DNA of 64,000 bases from Candidatus Iainarchaeum sp. (GTDB lineage: Archaea; Iainarchaeota; Iainarchaeia; Iainarchaeales; UBA10219), in the NCBI GenBank assembly GCA_018304425.1, contig JAGVWE010000007.1, positions 25,804 through 89,803 of the forward strand, read 5' to 3'. The number at the start of each line of letters is the position of its first letter. Positions within the stretch are counted from its first letter, which is position 1. A model generated the notes under the pieces. That model ran no database searches and was not told where the DNA came from. It saw only the letters and a program-made list of their open reading frames with translations. The position numbers and the translations under genes are program-made. Shown here piece by piece: positions 47,798 to 56,082 of this stretch.

Positions 47798-48970
47798 TCA
47801 TCCCTCGCCTTGCCGGAGGTCCTTGCAGGCCGGGTGGTCGGGCAGGACCTCGCACACGCCTTGCTCGAGGTCGGCCACGTGCACCACGTACTTGCAGTCC
47901 ACGACCGCCAACGGCGTGGACCGGACGTTGTAGGCCAGGCTCCGGCTGAACGACTTGTCGAACTCGCTTTTCGCGGTCGGCGCGCATTCCTCCAAGAGGT
48001 TCATGTCCAGGCCGGCTTTTTGGGCCAGCTTGTCGAGTTCTTCCTTTGAAAGCGGCTGCCCCAGCTTGGACGAGGACTGGCAGGCATACATTTCGGGAAC
48101 CGTTGCAACCCCGTCATTCGTGATGTCGCACAATTTGTTGACGAGCTGCTGGTCCAGTTCGTTGATTTTGCCCTGCAACTGCGAGCAGGCCAGGTAACGC
48201 GCGGCGCGCTCGGCTTCCTCCGCCCCGTACTGGTCAACCAGTTTCCGGGAGTCCGTGGGGATGTACGAGTAAATGAATTCAACCTGGTCGCCGAATTTCT
48301 TCCTCGCTTCGTTGAGGTTGATGCGGTTCATGACGCAGGTGGGGCAGTAGGGGTCGTCGAAGACGAAGACGCGCGGCTTTTGCTCGACAAGGCAGCTCTC
48401 GTCGTTGGGCTGGAGGAAGTACTTGGGGTGCGTGGCCTTGTCCAGGTCTGGTTCAACGACGAGGTAGCGGTCCCCCTTCTGGTCGAAGAACCGCTCGAAG
48501 TTGTCCCTGACTTCCTTGTGCTGCCGGATGTCCTCCGACTTGACGAGGATGATGGGCACTTCTTTGACGTTGTACTCCGCTGTCACTTGCTTGCCGCGCT
48601 CGCTTTCCGCGTCCACTTTTTCCAGGTCATACTTGATGCCTTTCTCGTCCAGGAACTCCAGCATGGTGTGCGAGTCCGAGCAGATGGCGCACTTGCTGGA
48701 ATAAAGCAGGATGACGTCCACTGACCGGATGGGGCCCTGGGACTCGCTGGGCTTGGGCTGCGTCGAGCCAAAGCCGGGCACGACTTCGAGGCCTTGCTGG
48801 GGCTGGGTGACCAGCCGCACCATGTAACCGAAGGCCAGCGCACCCACAATCAGGAGCGCGACCAGGTGCAAGGGCAGCCCATTTTCGGTCTTTCCCTTGC
48901 CGGTCCCCGGGCTCTTCGCCTCCGCCTTGGCGCCTGCCTGGGCTTTCACGGGTTTCTTCTTCGCTGCCAT
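47798..48970 (-). CDS. Membrane-anchored double thioredoxin-fold protein
   Basis: A 390-residue protein. A basic N-terminus precedes one membrane helix (LHLVALLIVGALAFGYMV). The first domain is glutaredoxin-like with CAIC (LLYSSKCAICSDSHTMLEFL), the second DsbA-like with CPTC (VFVFDDPYCPTCVMNRINLN) and the cis-proline region STPLAVVDCKYVVH. It probably forms or reshuffles disulfides outside the membrane, which fits the cysteine-rich surface proteins encoded in this window. Confidence 0.9.
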   Translation of the reverse strand: MAAKKKPVKAQAGAKAEAKSPGTGKGKTENGLPLHLVALLIVGALAFGYMVRLVTQPQQGLEVVPGFGSTQPKPSESQGPIRSVDVILLYSSKCAICSDSHTMLEFLDEKGIKYDLEKVDAESERGKQVTAEYNVKEVPIILVKSEDIRQHKEVRDNFERFFDQKGDRYLVVEPDLDKATHPKYFLQPNDESCLVEQKPRVFVFDDPYCPTCVMNRINLNEARKKFGDQVEFIYSYIPTDSRKLVDQYGAEEAERAARYLACSQLQGKINELDQQLVNKLCDITNDGVATVPEMYACQSSSKLGQPLSKEELDKLAQKAGLDMNLLEECAPTAKSEFDKSFSRSLAYNVRSTPLAVVDCKYVVHVADLEQGVCEVLPDHPACKDLRQGEG

Positions 48971-49066
48971 CCAAAAACCATTCCATCCATTCGTGTCGAA
49001 TCAAACAATATACTCATTAAATCAACTGAAACCTTTAATAACATTCAGTTTTCCGAAGGCAAAACC

Positions 49067-49834
49067 ATGTTCGTGGACTCCCACTGCCACTTGGACCAGG
49101 TGCAAGGCCTTGAAGCCCTGGCTTTGCGGGCCCAGGAGGCCGGCGTGGCCCGGATGGTGTCCTGCGCGACTTCCCTGGCCTCCATGGAAGCCCACCTGGC
49201 GCGGTTCAAGGCCCCTGGACCGGTTCTCCCTGCCCTGGGCTTGCATCCCGCGGACCTCGTGGCCTTGGACGATGGAGAAGCCGGTCGGAGCCTGGCCTTC
49301 CTGGAAGCCCACCTCCCGGAAGCCGTTGCCGTCGGCGAAGTCGGCTTGGACTACAAGTACGCGGTTTCAACCGCGCAACGCGCCCGGCAAAACGCGTTTT
49401 TTTCCCGGTTCCTCGCGCTCGCCAAAAAGCACGACAAGCCCTTGAACGTGCACTCGCGGCGCGCCGAGCGGCCGGTGCTGGAACAGCTCATCGCCGAGGG
49501 CGCGCAACGCGTGCTCCTACACTGGTTCACGGGCTCCAGCAAGCTCTGCAAGCTCGCGGCCGCGCAGCAGGGCTACTTCGTCTCCTGTGGGCCCACCCTG
49601 CTCACCAACGAGCTCACGCAAGGGGTTGTGAAGGGCATCCCGCTAGAGAACCTCCTCCTCGAAACCGATGCCCCGGTGCCCTACTCCCTGCCCGACGCCG
49701 CGGCCCCCGAGGCCTCGGAGCCCGCTTGGATTCCCAGGGTGGCCGCGAAAGTGGCCGAACTCCATGGCCTCTCCCTCAAGGAAGTCGAGCGGCAGACTTG
49801 GAAGAATGCGAAAAGCCTGTGGGGGTTCCGCTGA
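49067..49834 (+). CDS. TatD-family metal-dependent hydrolase
   Basis: A 255-residue TIM-barrel hydrolase, probably a 3'-5' nuclease. The metal ligands are in FVDSHCHLDQV, AVGEVGLDYKYA, LNVHSRRAERP, VLLHWFTGSSK and LLLETDAPVPY. ATG 49067 gives the usual MFVDSHCHLD start; a TATA-like CCTTTAATAA at about 49032-49041 is upstream. It is divergent from the double-thioredoxin gene. Confidence 0.96.
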   Translation: MFVDSHCHLDQVQGLEALALRAQEAGVARMVSCATSLASMEAHLARFKAPGPVLPALGLHPADLVALDDGEAGRSLAFLEAHLPEAVAVGEVGLDYKYAVSTAQRARQNAFFSRFLALAKKHDKPLNVHSRRAERPVLEQLIAEGAQRVLLHWFTGSSKLCKLAAAQQGYFVSCGPTLLTNELTQGVVKGIPLENLLLETDAPVPYSLPDAAAPEASEPAWIPRVAAKVAELHGLSLKEVERQTWKNAKSLWGFR

Positions 49835-49941
49835 CCCTGCCAGCGGGCGGTAGGCTTTTAAACCTGAACCGCGTTAATGGATTTACTTACACCAATTCTT
49901 TTGCTTTTTTGGGGTAGACGGGTGGGCTTGAGGGTGAGTTA

Positions 49942-50508
49942 GTGGAATTCGTTACCTTGTTCCTGTTGGAACTCGTGGGAGCCCTGTTGCTGGGGCACGC
50001 CGCATTGGCCGTGTACAAGCCGGCCGGCGGCCGGGGAAAGGCGTTTGCCGGCCTAGCCGGGGCCAGCCGTGTTTCCCGTGGGCTCGCCGCCGACCCACTG
50101 GCAGTTGATCCCCCCGTGATTCAACCGCATTACAAGACGATTGGCACCAACGGCCACAAGCTCGAGGAAAAGCTGCGGGACATGGCTTCCCTGCAGCGCG
50201 CGTTGGCGGAAAAGGTCTCCATGGCCCATCAGCGGTTGTCGGACGTCGAGCGCGGCCTGGTCCTGCGCGAGGCCCGCGCCGAGGACGCGGTCAACCGGAA
50301 ACTCACCAAGCTCGAGAACTTCCGCGCCAACACGGAAGTCGAACTGCTCGCGTTGAAGGAAATCCTGGACGAGATGAGCAAGTCGGCCGCGGCATCCGAC
50401 ACCGGCAAGTACCGGAAGAAAATCGAGGCAGTGGACAAGAACCTCAAGGACCTGGAAAAGGACCTCCACAAAATCATTTACAACCGCTCCAAGCCGGAGA
50501 GCTCCTGA
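49942..50508 (+). CDS. Membrane-anchored coiled-coil protein (188 aa)
   Basis: An N-terminal membrane helix (FVTLFLLELVGALLLGHAAL) is followed by a low-complexity linker and then a long coiled coil (about residues 70-185: LRDMASLQRALAEKVSMAHQ and KKIEAVDKNLKDLEKDLHKI). Start is GTG 49942. The stop is followed directly by the ATG of the ZPR1 gene, so they are co-transcribed. It may be a scaffold at the membrane; no family is recognised. Confidence 0.72.
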   Translation: MEFVTLFLLELVGALLLGHAALAVYKPAGGRGKAFAGLAGASRVSRGLAADPLAVDPPVIQPHYKTIGTNGHKLEEKLRDMASLQRALAEKVSMAHQRLSDVERGLVLREARAEDAVNRKLTKLENFRANTEVELLALKEILDEMSKSAAASDTGKYRKKIEAVDKNLKDLEKDLHKIIYNRSKPESS

Positions 50509-51099
50509 ATGCCTGGCCGCCCAAGAAGCACGGAGATACCCTGCCCGAACTGTTCCAAGAAAGCCTGGTTCGTTGAAGTCTCGCATGACGTGCCCCACTT
50601 CGGCCGAACCCTCTTCACGACCGTGGACTGCCCGCACTGCGGCTTCAGGTTGTCGGACGTGCTTCCCGCGGAATTCCACGACCCGACCTGTTTCACGGCC
50701 GAAGTGAAGAAGCCCAGGGACCTGGAAACGAAAATCATTCGAAGCAGTTCCGGCATCCTGAAAATCTCGAAGCTCGGCGTGTCCGTCGAGCCCGGCAACG
50801 CGGCCGAGGGCTTCATCTCCAACGTCGAGGGCCTGTTGGACCGCGTGGAAGCCGCCTTGAAGGCCATTGCCTTCGATGCCGGCAGCCCGGCCAGGAAGGC
50901 GGCGGAAAAGAAGCTCAAGCAAATCCAGCGCGCCAGGCAGGGCAAGCTCGCCTTCACGGTTACCCTGTCAGATCCCTTCGGCAATTCGGGCATGGTCGGT
51001 TTCCACGTCAAGCAGCGGAAACTGTCGGCCAGCGAAGTCAAGAAACTCCAGACCGGCCTCTCGGTGCTCGAACTGCGGCCGCGCCCGGAAGCGAACTAG
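50509..51099 (+). CDS. ZPR1 zinc-finger domain protein
   Basis: A 196-residue single ZPR1 domain: the zinc ribbon is EIPCPNCSKKAWFVEVSHDV followed by CPHCGFRLSDVL with four cysteines, then the double-stranded beta part (LKISKLGVSVEPGNAAEGFI) and a helical hairpin. In eukaryotes ZPR1 binds and helps fold eEF1A, and archaeal forms probably do likewise. It overlaps the RNase HIII gene stop by four bases (convergent). Confidence 0.94.
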   Translation: MPGRPRSTEIPCPNCSKKAWFVEVSHDVPHFGRTLFTTVDCPHCGFRLSDVLPAEFHDPTCFTAEVKKPRDLETKIIRSSSGILKISKLGVSVEPGNAAEGFISNVEGLLDRVEAALKAIAFDAGSPARKAAEKKLKQIQRARQGKLAFTVTLSDPFGNSGMVGFHVKQRKLSASEVKKLQTGLSVLELRPRPEAN

Positions 51100-51785
51100 T
51101 CCTTTTCCTTCTTCTGCCAGGTCTCGCGCTTTTTCTTGTCCGCGGAAAGGTTTCGCACGTGCTTGGCCGCGATGGAGGCCGCCCCGACTACCGGCTCCAG
51201 GTCATCTCCCTTGACCATGAATTCCACGCCCTTGCTTTTCACTTTCAGGGGGCTGCCGTCAACGACTATCCGGTGTTTTTCGTCGAGGGCCTCGAAGAAG
51301 CCCAGCATGGCGTCCACGGCCTTTGCCTCGATGTCGTTGAGCGTGTGCCCCTTGCGCCGGAGGCGGTCCACGTACTCGGAGTTCAAGGAGAAAACAAGGT
51401 TGGCCAGCGAGTGCTCCGTGACCAAATCGTATTTGGCCGCGACATCGGAGGTCTTCTTGCTGTCCCGCAGCTCGCGCAACCGGTTGGTTGGGCCGAGCAC
51501 GGACGCGATGACGAAGGGCCCGGAGTCCTCGCCCCTGCCGGTCTCGTCCACCCCGATGACCATGGAGTCCGCCAGGCCCAGGCCTTCCAACAGCACCTTC
51601 TTGACTTCGGCGTGGTCCCTGCCCTGGATGGTGAGCTTGCCGGTGTGGTAAAGCGTGAGGGTGCTCGCGCCCATCCGGCAGCGGAGTTCCTCGAACTCGT
51701 TCTTGGTTTCCAGGGAGGGGAAGAGCGAGAGGAACTTCTTGATTGGTTCCTTTTCGTGTTTGCCGAAGTTCAGGACCGCCTGCAT
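51096..51785 (-). CDS. rnhC: Ribonuclease HIII-like
   Basis: A 229-residue RNase H2/H3 that removes RNA from RNA-DNA hybrids. The N-terminal TBP-like domain (RCRMGASTLTLYHTGKLTIQ) characteristic of RNase HIII precedes the catalytic domain with IGVDETGRGEDSGPFVIASV, LRELRDSKKTSD, RIVVDGSPLK and PVVGAASIAAKHVRNLSADK. Start ATG 51785 lies four bases after the upstream stop. RNase HIII is less frequent in archaea than HII. Confidence 0.92.
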   Translation of the reverse strand: MQAVLNFGKHEKEPIKKFLSLFPSLETKNEFEELRCRMGASTLTLYHTGKLTIQGRDHAEVKKVLLEGLGLADSMVIGVDETGRGEDSGPFVIASVLGPTNRLRELRDSKKTSDVAAKYDLVTEHSLANLVFSLNSEYVDRLRRKGHTLNDIEAKAVDAMLGFFEALDEKHRIVVDGSPLKVKSKGVEFMVKGDDLEPVVGAASIAAKHVRNLSADKKKRETWQKKEKD

Positions 51786-51789
51786 GCCA

Positions 51790-52239
51790 TCAACCGTCGA
51801 GCAGGGCATCCGTCAGGTCGTCCGCGGAATCCTCTTCCAGGCGCTTCTCGAAGTCCTTGCCGTACACCTTCTTCAAGTAGTATTCTTTCATGACTTCCTG
51901 CTGGACCGCGGGCATGCGCTCGATGCGCTTCAAGGCGTCCTGGGGCAGCTTGCCCACCATGCTGCGCGCCTTTTCCGCCTTCAACGCGGCCACATGGCCT
52001 TCGAGTCTGGCGATGAACTGGGTTTTCGCGTTCATGCCCTTCAACTGCGTGTACCTTTCCAGGAGCTTCCGGCGTTGTTCTTCGGGGAACGAGTCCATGA
52101 ATTCCGTGTGCTGGGCCATGGCCTGCTTGGCTTCCAGGATTTTCCGCTCCCTATGCCAGTAAGAGCCGCGGCCGACGAAGAACGCGAAATAGTCGGTCAA
52201 GCCCTTGAAGGGCTTCAAGGCCAGGGGGTTGTCAATCAT
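51790..52239 (-). CDS. Hypothetical helical protein (149 aa)
   Basis: A charged protein rich in Lys, Glu, Arg and Leu, predicted almost entirely helical (HRERKILEAKQAMAQHTEFM, KDFEKRLEEDSADDLTDALL). It is the first gene of a two-gene run with RNase HIII, four bases apart. I do not recognise a family and cannot propose a specific role. Confidence 0.65.
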   Translation of the reverse strand: MIDNPLALKPFKGLTDYFAFFVGRGSYWHRERKILEAKQAMAQHTEFMDSFPEEQRRKLLERYTQLKGMNAKTQFIARLEGHVAALKAEKARSMVGKLPQDALKRIERMPAVQQEVMKEYYLKKVYGKDFEKRLEEDSADDLTDALLDG

Positions 52240-52306
52240 GGTCGCGCCAATACCTTGATGCCTTTCCGATTAATAAGCTTTGTCCGCCAAAAAACCGAAC
52301 CAAGGC

Positions 52307-53251
52307 CTATATCCAGCCCACTCTTTTGAACCAGTAATAGGTGAGGGTCGTGAGCAGGGCCATGGTCACCATGATGTACCAGAAGTTGATTTCCGGTAGG
52401 CCCGGGAAGTTCATGCCCCCTATGCTGGCCAGGAGGTTGGGCACCATGGTGATGCTGACCGCTACGGTCAAGACCTTCATGACGTCATTCGTTGCGTTCG
52501 CGTTCGCCAGCAGGTAGCCTTCCATGGCCCGGTTGTTGACTTCCCGGTACATCTCGATGAGTTCAAGGTCGCGGATGACGTGGTCCTGCACGTCCCGGAA
52601 ATAGGGCAGGGTCTTGGAGCTTATTTCGTCGTACTCGGCCTTGACGACGTTGACCAGGGTTTCCTCCATGGGCCACATGCCTCGCTCCAGTTCATAGAGT
52701 TCGCGCTTGAACTTGAACAGCTTTTTCAGCGTTTCCTTCGAGTAATCGTTGACCGCCAGCTCTTCCAGTTCCACCACGCGCTCGTTGAGCTTTTCCAGCG
52801 CGGGCACATAGTCGTCCACTACCTGGTCAAGCAGCGAGTAAAACAGGAACGAGGCGTCCGAGTGCAGGATTTTCGGCTTTTTTTGGCGGATGCGTTCGGC
52901 GACCGGTTCGAGGTTGACTTCGGCTTTGTGGACGCTGATGACGTAGTCTTTGCCGAGGAAAAAGCTGGCCTGGCTTTTCTTGACTTTCTCGCTTTCGATG
53001 ACGAGGGCGTTCACGATGATGAACAAGTGGCTGCCATAGTCTTCGACTTTTGGCCGGTGCCCGCCGTGCGTCGCGTCCTCTATGGCGAGGTGGTGGAGGT
53101 GCAGGGCCTTGTCCAGGGCCTCGAGTTCGTCGCCGGCCCCATCCCACAAGTCAAGCCAGTAGTTGTAGCCCCGTGGCCGTTCGTTCAAGAACTGGTGGAG
53201 GCTCAACTCGATGACTTCTTCCTCGTTGTAGCCCAGGATGCGGGAGGCCAT
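52307..53251 (-). CDS. corA: CorA-type magnesium/cobalt transporter
   Basis: A 314-residue CorA protein. The N-terminal cytoplasmic alpha/beta domain has YNYWLDLWDG and LHLHHLAIEDATHGGHRPKV; long helices follow, then the first membrane helix with the selectivity motif IGGMNFPGLP and the second helix MVTMALLTTLTYYW ending in basic residues. It takes up Mg2+ or Co2+. ATG 53251 is preferred to 53269. A lipoprotein gene is divergent. Confidence 0.96.
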   Translation of the reverse strand: MASRILGYNEEEVIELSLHQFLNERPRGYNYWLDLWDGAGDELEALDKALHLHHLAIEDATHGGHRPKVEDYGSHLFIIVNALVIESEKVKKSQASFFLGKDYVISVHKAEVNLEPVAERIRQKKPKILHSDASFLFYSLLDQVVDDYVPALEKLNERVVELEELAVNDYSKETLKKLFKFKRELYELERGMWPMEETLVNVVKAEYDEISSKTLPYFRDVQDHVIRDLELIEMYREVNNRAMEGYLLANANATNDVMKVLTVAVSITMVPNLLASIGGMNFPGLPEINFWYIMVTMALLTTLTYYWFKRVGWI

Positions 53252-53316
53252 GCCAGATGACAAGTGCAAGGAGGTTAATAAACCTGCTTAAAAGCCTTTT
53301 GTGGCCTGTTTTAGGC

Positions 53317-53868
53317 ATGTGTTGGCTGGGCTGGGCCTTGCTTGCCTTGCTGGCCTTGGCCGGATGTTCCCAGGCGGGAGCAGGCCAGCCGCCAGGGAAT
53401 GAAGGGAATGCATTGAAGCTGAAAGTGGATGGCTTTGGGGTCGGCGAAGAAATTCCCGCGCGGTTCACCTGCGATGGAGCCGACGAGCGCCCCGACTTTT
53501 CGTGGTCGGAGGCCCCGGAAGGCACGAAGTCATTTGCCTTGTCCGTCATCGACTACGACGTCCCCAAGCAGGCGCGCGCCGACGGAATTTGGGCGCACTG
53601 GCTGGTCAAGGACCTTCCGGCGCGCGTCACGCAAGTCAAGGGAAGGGAAAAACTGCCCGTCGGCGCGGTGGAAGTCGCGAACGACTTCGGGCGCGGCGCG
53701 TGGGGCGGCCCCTGCCCGCCCGACCGAAGGCACAACTATTACTTCCGCGTCTACGCGTTGAAGGTCGAGAAGCTCGGCGGCGTGGACTTGGATGACTTCC
53801 ACGAGCGCGCGAAGGCCCAGTCGCTGGCGGTCGCGGAAGTCGTGGCCAGCTACGAGCGGAAGAAATGA
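53317..53868 (+). CDS. PEBP-family (YbhB/YbcL) lipoprotein
   Basis: A 183-residue protein with a signal peptide and lipobox LLALLALAGCSQAG, so Cys would be lipid-anchored outside the membrane. The mature part is a phosphatidylethanolamine-binding-protein fold: RFTCDGADERPDFSW, FALSVIDYDVP, WAHWLVKDLP and GGPCPPDRRHNYYFRVYAL. ATG 53317 places the lipobox 20 residues from the start; ATG 53257 is the longer alternative. The ligand is unknown. Confidence 0.9.
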   Translation: MCWLGWALLALLALAGCSQAGAGQPPGNEGNALKLKVDGFGVGEEIPARFTCDGADERPDFSWSEAPEGTKSFALSVIDYDVPKQARADGIWAHWLVKDLPARVTQVKGREKLPVGAVEVANDFGRGAWGGPCPPDRRHNYYFRVYALKVEKLGGVDLDDFHERAKAQSLAVAEVVASYERKK

Positions 53869-53884
53869 ACCGGGAGGCGTGGAG

Positions 53885-54130
53885 ATGGAACTGTCAACCA
53901 ATTCCCTGATTTTGTGCCTGCGGGCCTTGGACAAGGAGAAACGGGCGCTTGAGGAATCGATTGCCGCCGGCACACTATCCGATGAAGAGGCGGATGCGGC
54001 GGGCCAGGACGTGCTCGACCTGATGAAGGCCCTCGCAGAGGTCGGCACACAATATGAGGCCGCGCGCAAGGCAAACAAGCGCCTCGACCTGCTGCCCGTG
54101 GACGACTTGTTCAAAGCGCTCGAGCGATGA
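53885..54130 (+). CDS. Hypothetical small helical protein (81 aa)
   Basis: A soluble, acidic, helical protein (LILCLRALDKEKRALEESIA and LDLMKALAEVGTQYEAARKA). A GGAG ribosome site lies just before the ATG. It follows the PEBP gene by 16 bases and ends near a promoter-like sequence for the next gene. No family is recognised. Confidence 0.65.
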   Translation: MELSTNSLILCLRALDKEKRALEESIAAGTLSDEEADAAGQDVLDLMKALAEVGTQYEAARKANKRLDLLPVDDLFKALER

Positions 54131-54194
54131 AGGCCGGGGCGCAAGCGGAGGCCGGAACGTATTTATACAGGTTGAACGCCATTAATCGCATGCG

Positions 54195-54596
54195 TTGCAT
54201 CGTCAAGGAAAATCTCTTGAAAAACGTCTTACTCCTGGTCTTGTTGGCCGCCTCCTATTCCCGGTCGCGGAATTTCTGGGGCGCACCCGGTTGGCCACCG
54301 ACTTGCCGCTGGCCGGGGACGTGCTGGTCGCCGTTTCCATCATTGCCGTCATCGCCTGCTTTGGAAACTTCGCGTTCACGTACGAGAAGGTCGGCGCCTC
54401 GGTCCGGCACCGCTTGATTGCCCACTTGTTGTCGGGAATCCTGATGTACGTCATTGGCGTTTCCCTGATTTTCACGCATTTCCTGCTGGCCTTCCTGATG
54501 GGCCCCTTCTTCGTCGTGGACCTGGCGCTTGCCCTGCTGTACGTGGCCAGCGTCCTCTACGACTTCTGGGACCTGTTCCGGATGCATGGGCCCTGA
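54195..54596 (+). CDS. Membrane protein with four helices (133 aa)
   Basis: Hydrophobic helices are visible at DVLVAVSIIAVIACFGNFAF, LLSGILMYVIGVSLIFTHFL and MGPFFVVDLALALLYVASVL, with an N-terminal shorter one. The frame begins with a TTG at 54195; no ATG is available nearer, and a TATA-like GTATTTATAC is at about 54158-54167. An overlapping frame starting at 54127 is likely a shadow. Family not recognised. Confidence 0.6.
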   Translation: MHRQGKSLEKRLTPGLVGRLLFPVAEFLGRTRLATDLPLAGDVLVAVSIIAVIACFGNFAFTYEKVGASVRHRLIAHLLSGILMYVIGVSLIFTHFLLAFLMGPFFVVDLALALLYVASVLYDFWDLFRMHGP

Positions 54597-54616
54597 GCGC
54601 CCACGCGGTGGTAGGC

Positions 54617-54880
54617 CTACTTTTTGTGGAACCGCTTCAGCCACTCCTGCTTGAGCCAGGGCATGGTCGCCTGCTGGAGGGGGAACGCGCCGGCGGAGAG
54701 GAGGGCGTTCAGGTAGGGGTCGGGTGCCTTGGTGAGGAGGAGGAAGTAGAGGACGACGAGGAACGTGGCCGTGGAAAGCACCAGGAGCCGGGTCTTGCTG
54801 GTCTCCCAGGCCTTGTCTCCTTCCACGCGCCGGTTGCGCTCCTTGATTCCGTCGAGGGCCCGCCTGGTTTCGGTATCCAT
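54617..54880 (-). CDS. Small membrane protein (87 aa)
   Basis: A soluble basic N-terminus (ALDGIKERNRRVEGDKAWET) precedes a helix (LLVLSTATFLVVLYFLLLT) and a second, weaker hydrophobic segment (NALLSAGAFPLQQATMPWL). It is convergent with the four-helix membrane gene. The reading frame ends 21 bases from that gene. No family is recognised. Confidence 0.65.
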   Translation of the reverse strand: MDTETRRALDGIKERNRRVEGDKAWETSKTRLLVLSTATFLVVLYFLLLTKAPDPYLNALLSAGAFPLQQATMPWLKQEWLKRFHKK

Positions 54881-54890
54881 GCTTTCACGC

Positions 54891-55013
54891 TCACTTCATG
54901 TACCTTTTCTTTAACTTGGCCAGAGTCAGGGTTTTTGTCTTGCCTGTGTGGATTTCTCGCATTTCCATTTCAATGCCTTTGCTTACCCGCCGCACTTCTT
55001 CTTTGTCGAGCAT
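54891..55013 (-). CDS. Very small antitoxin-like protein (40 aa)
   Basis: Reading the minus strand from ATG 55013 gives MLDKEEVRRVSKGIEMEMRE followed by IHTGKTKTLTLAKLKKRYMK and a stop. The end resembles the common antitoxin tail pattern in which a Gly-Lys-Thr stretch is followed by LxxLKK. No toxin gene is adjacent; it may be a lone antitoxin remnant or an orphan regulator. The frame is intact and basic, and the next gene starts 11 bases downstream. Confidence 0.45.
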   Translation of the reverse strand: MLDKEEVRRVSKGIEMEMREIHTGKTKTLTLAKLKKRYMK

Positions 55014-55093
55014 TGAGGCCTCCGTAAATCGAATGAAAAGTGGCTCAGGGTTGGGTTAACTCATCGTCCCCACGCGGGTCAGAAGGTGTTAAC

Positions 55094-55115
55094 GTCATCA
55101 TCGCCGTCTGATGTG
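55094..55115. repeat. 22-bp direct repeat, left copy
   Basis: The 22 bases beginning GTCATCATCGCC and ending TCTGATGTG recur exactly at 59835-59856; a divergent copy, extended leftward by AGGTGTTAAC, lies at 58621-58645. The three copies bound and split the thrB-thrC-Fic region. Confidence 0.8.
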
Positions 55116-55143
55116 GTAGGTGGTACCGTTTAAGTTTGTATGG

Positions 55144-56082
55144 TTATGGCCGGTCTTTAGCGGTTGTGGCTCCTTTGGAGGAGATGCCGACCACTTTGAA
55201 TTCGGCTCGCACCTTCTTTTTGGCGAAGGCTTCAACCATGGCTTTTCCGATTTGTCGGCCCTTTTGCTTGGCTTCCGTGAGCGCGAAGACGGTGGGGCCT
55301 GAACCGCTGATGGAGCATCCAAGGGCACCCGCTTCCAGGGCCGCGTTTTTTACCTGGTCGAATCCCGGAATCAGGTGTTTTCTGGCTGGTTCGATGACCG
55401 CGTCGCAAATGGATTCCCCGACCAATCGAATGTTCTTCGTGCAAACCCCGGTCACAATGCCTGCGAGATGGGCGGTGTTCCAGACCATTTTTTCGAGTGC
55501 CACTTGCCTGGGCAGGATGGCCCTTGCCGTCTTGGTCGAAATGCTTAGGTCGGGATGGGTGACAACCGCGTAAGCATGCAGTGAACCCAGCGGGATGACC
55601 TGCAAGGGCTTCATGTTCTTTATGAGCACGAAACCGCCCAGCATGCTGGGCGCAACGTTGTCTGCGTGGAAACCGCTTACGGTGGCCTCGGATTTCAGGC
55701 AAGCCGGCAACAAGGCTCTTTTATCCAGCCTTTTTTCCGCCAACCGGTTTATGGCATACGCCGCCGCCACGGCGCTGGCTGCGCTGCTGCCGAGCCCCGA
55801 GCCAATCGGCAGCCCCTTTTCCAGCGTCAATTCTGCCCCCCAGTCCTTTGCTTGCCTCAGCAATCGCAGGGTCTCCTTTGCCGCAATGCCTGCACAGTTT
55901 TTGTCAACGTCGTAGGGAAGCTTTCCGCCGTCGCCCCTGATTTTGGTGATTCTGATTCCGGGTTCGCTTGACTTTTTGGCGGTGACCCTGTCGCCCAGTT
56001 CTTCCAACGCAAATCCAAGGCAGTCGAACCCGGGGCCGACGTTGGCCACGGTTGCCGGCCCGAAACAAGTTACTTTGTTCAT
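55144..56082 (-). CDS. thrB: Homoserine kinase
   Basis: ThrB phosphorylates homoserine in threonine synthesis. The 312-residue protein is a GHMP kinase: the start VTCFGPATVANVGPGFDCLG, the ATP loop KGLPIGSGLGSSAASAVAAA, and the C-terminal GALGCSISGSGPTVFALTEA are all intact. Its ATG overlaps the thrC stop by four bases, so thrC-thrB are one operon. The gene is AT-richer than the preceding housekeeping genes. Confidence 0.97.
   Translation of the reverse strand: MNKVTCFGPATVANVGPGFDCLGFALEELGDRVTAKKSSEPGIRITKIRGDGGKLPYDVDKNCAGIAAKETLRLLRQAKDWGAELTLEKGLPIGSGLGSSAASAVAAAYAINRLAEKRLDKRALLPACLKSEATVSGFHADNVAPSMLGGFVLIKNMKPLQVIPLGSLHAYAVVTHPDLSISTKTARAILPRQVALEKMVWNTAHLAGIVTGVCTKNIRLVGESICDAVIEPARKHLIPGFDQVKNAALEAGALGCSISGSGPTVFALTEAKQKGRQIGKAMVEAFAKKKVRAEFKVVGISSKGATTAKDRP

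Noticed and set aside
48794-49066. N-terminal extension of the TatD frame
   Set aside because: The TatD fold starts at MFVDSHCHLD (49067); the upstream part overlaps the double-thioredoxin gene in antisense.
54127-54417. Alternative frame for the membrane protein near 54.2 kb
   Set aside because: It loses its hydrophobic pattern after about 45 residues, whereas the frame from 54195 shows continuous membrane helices to its stop.
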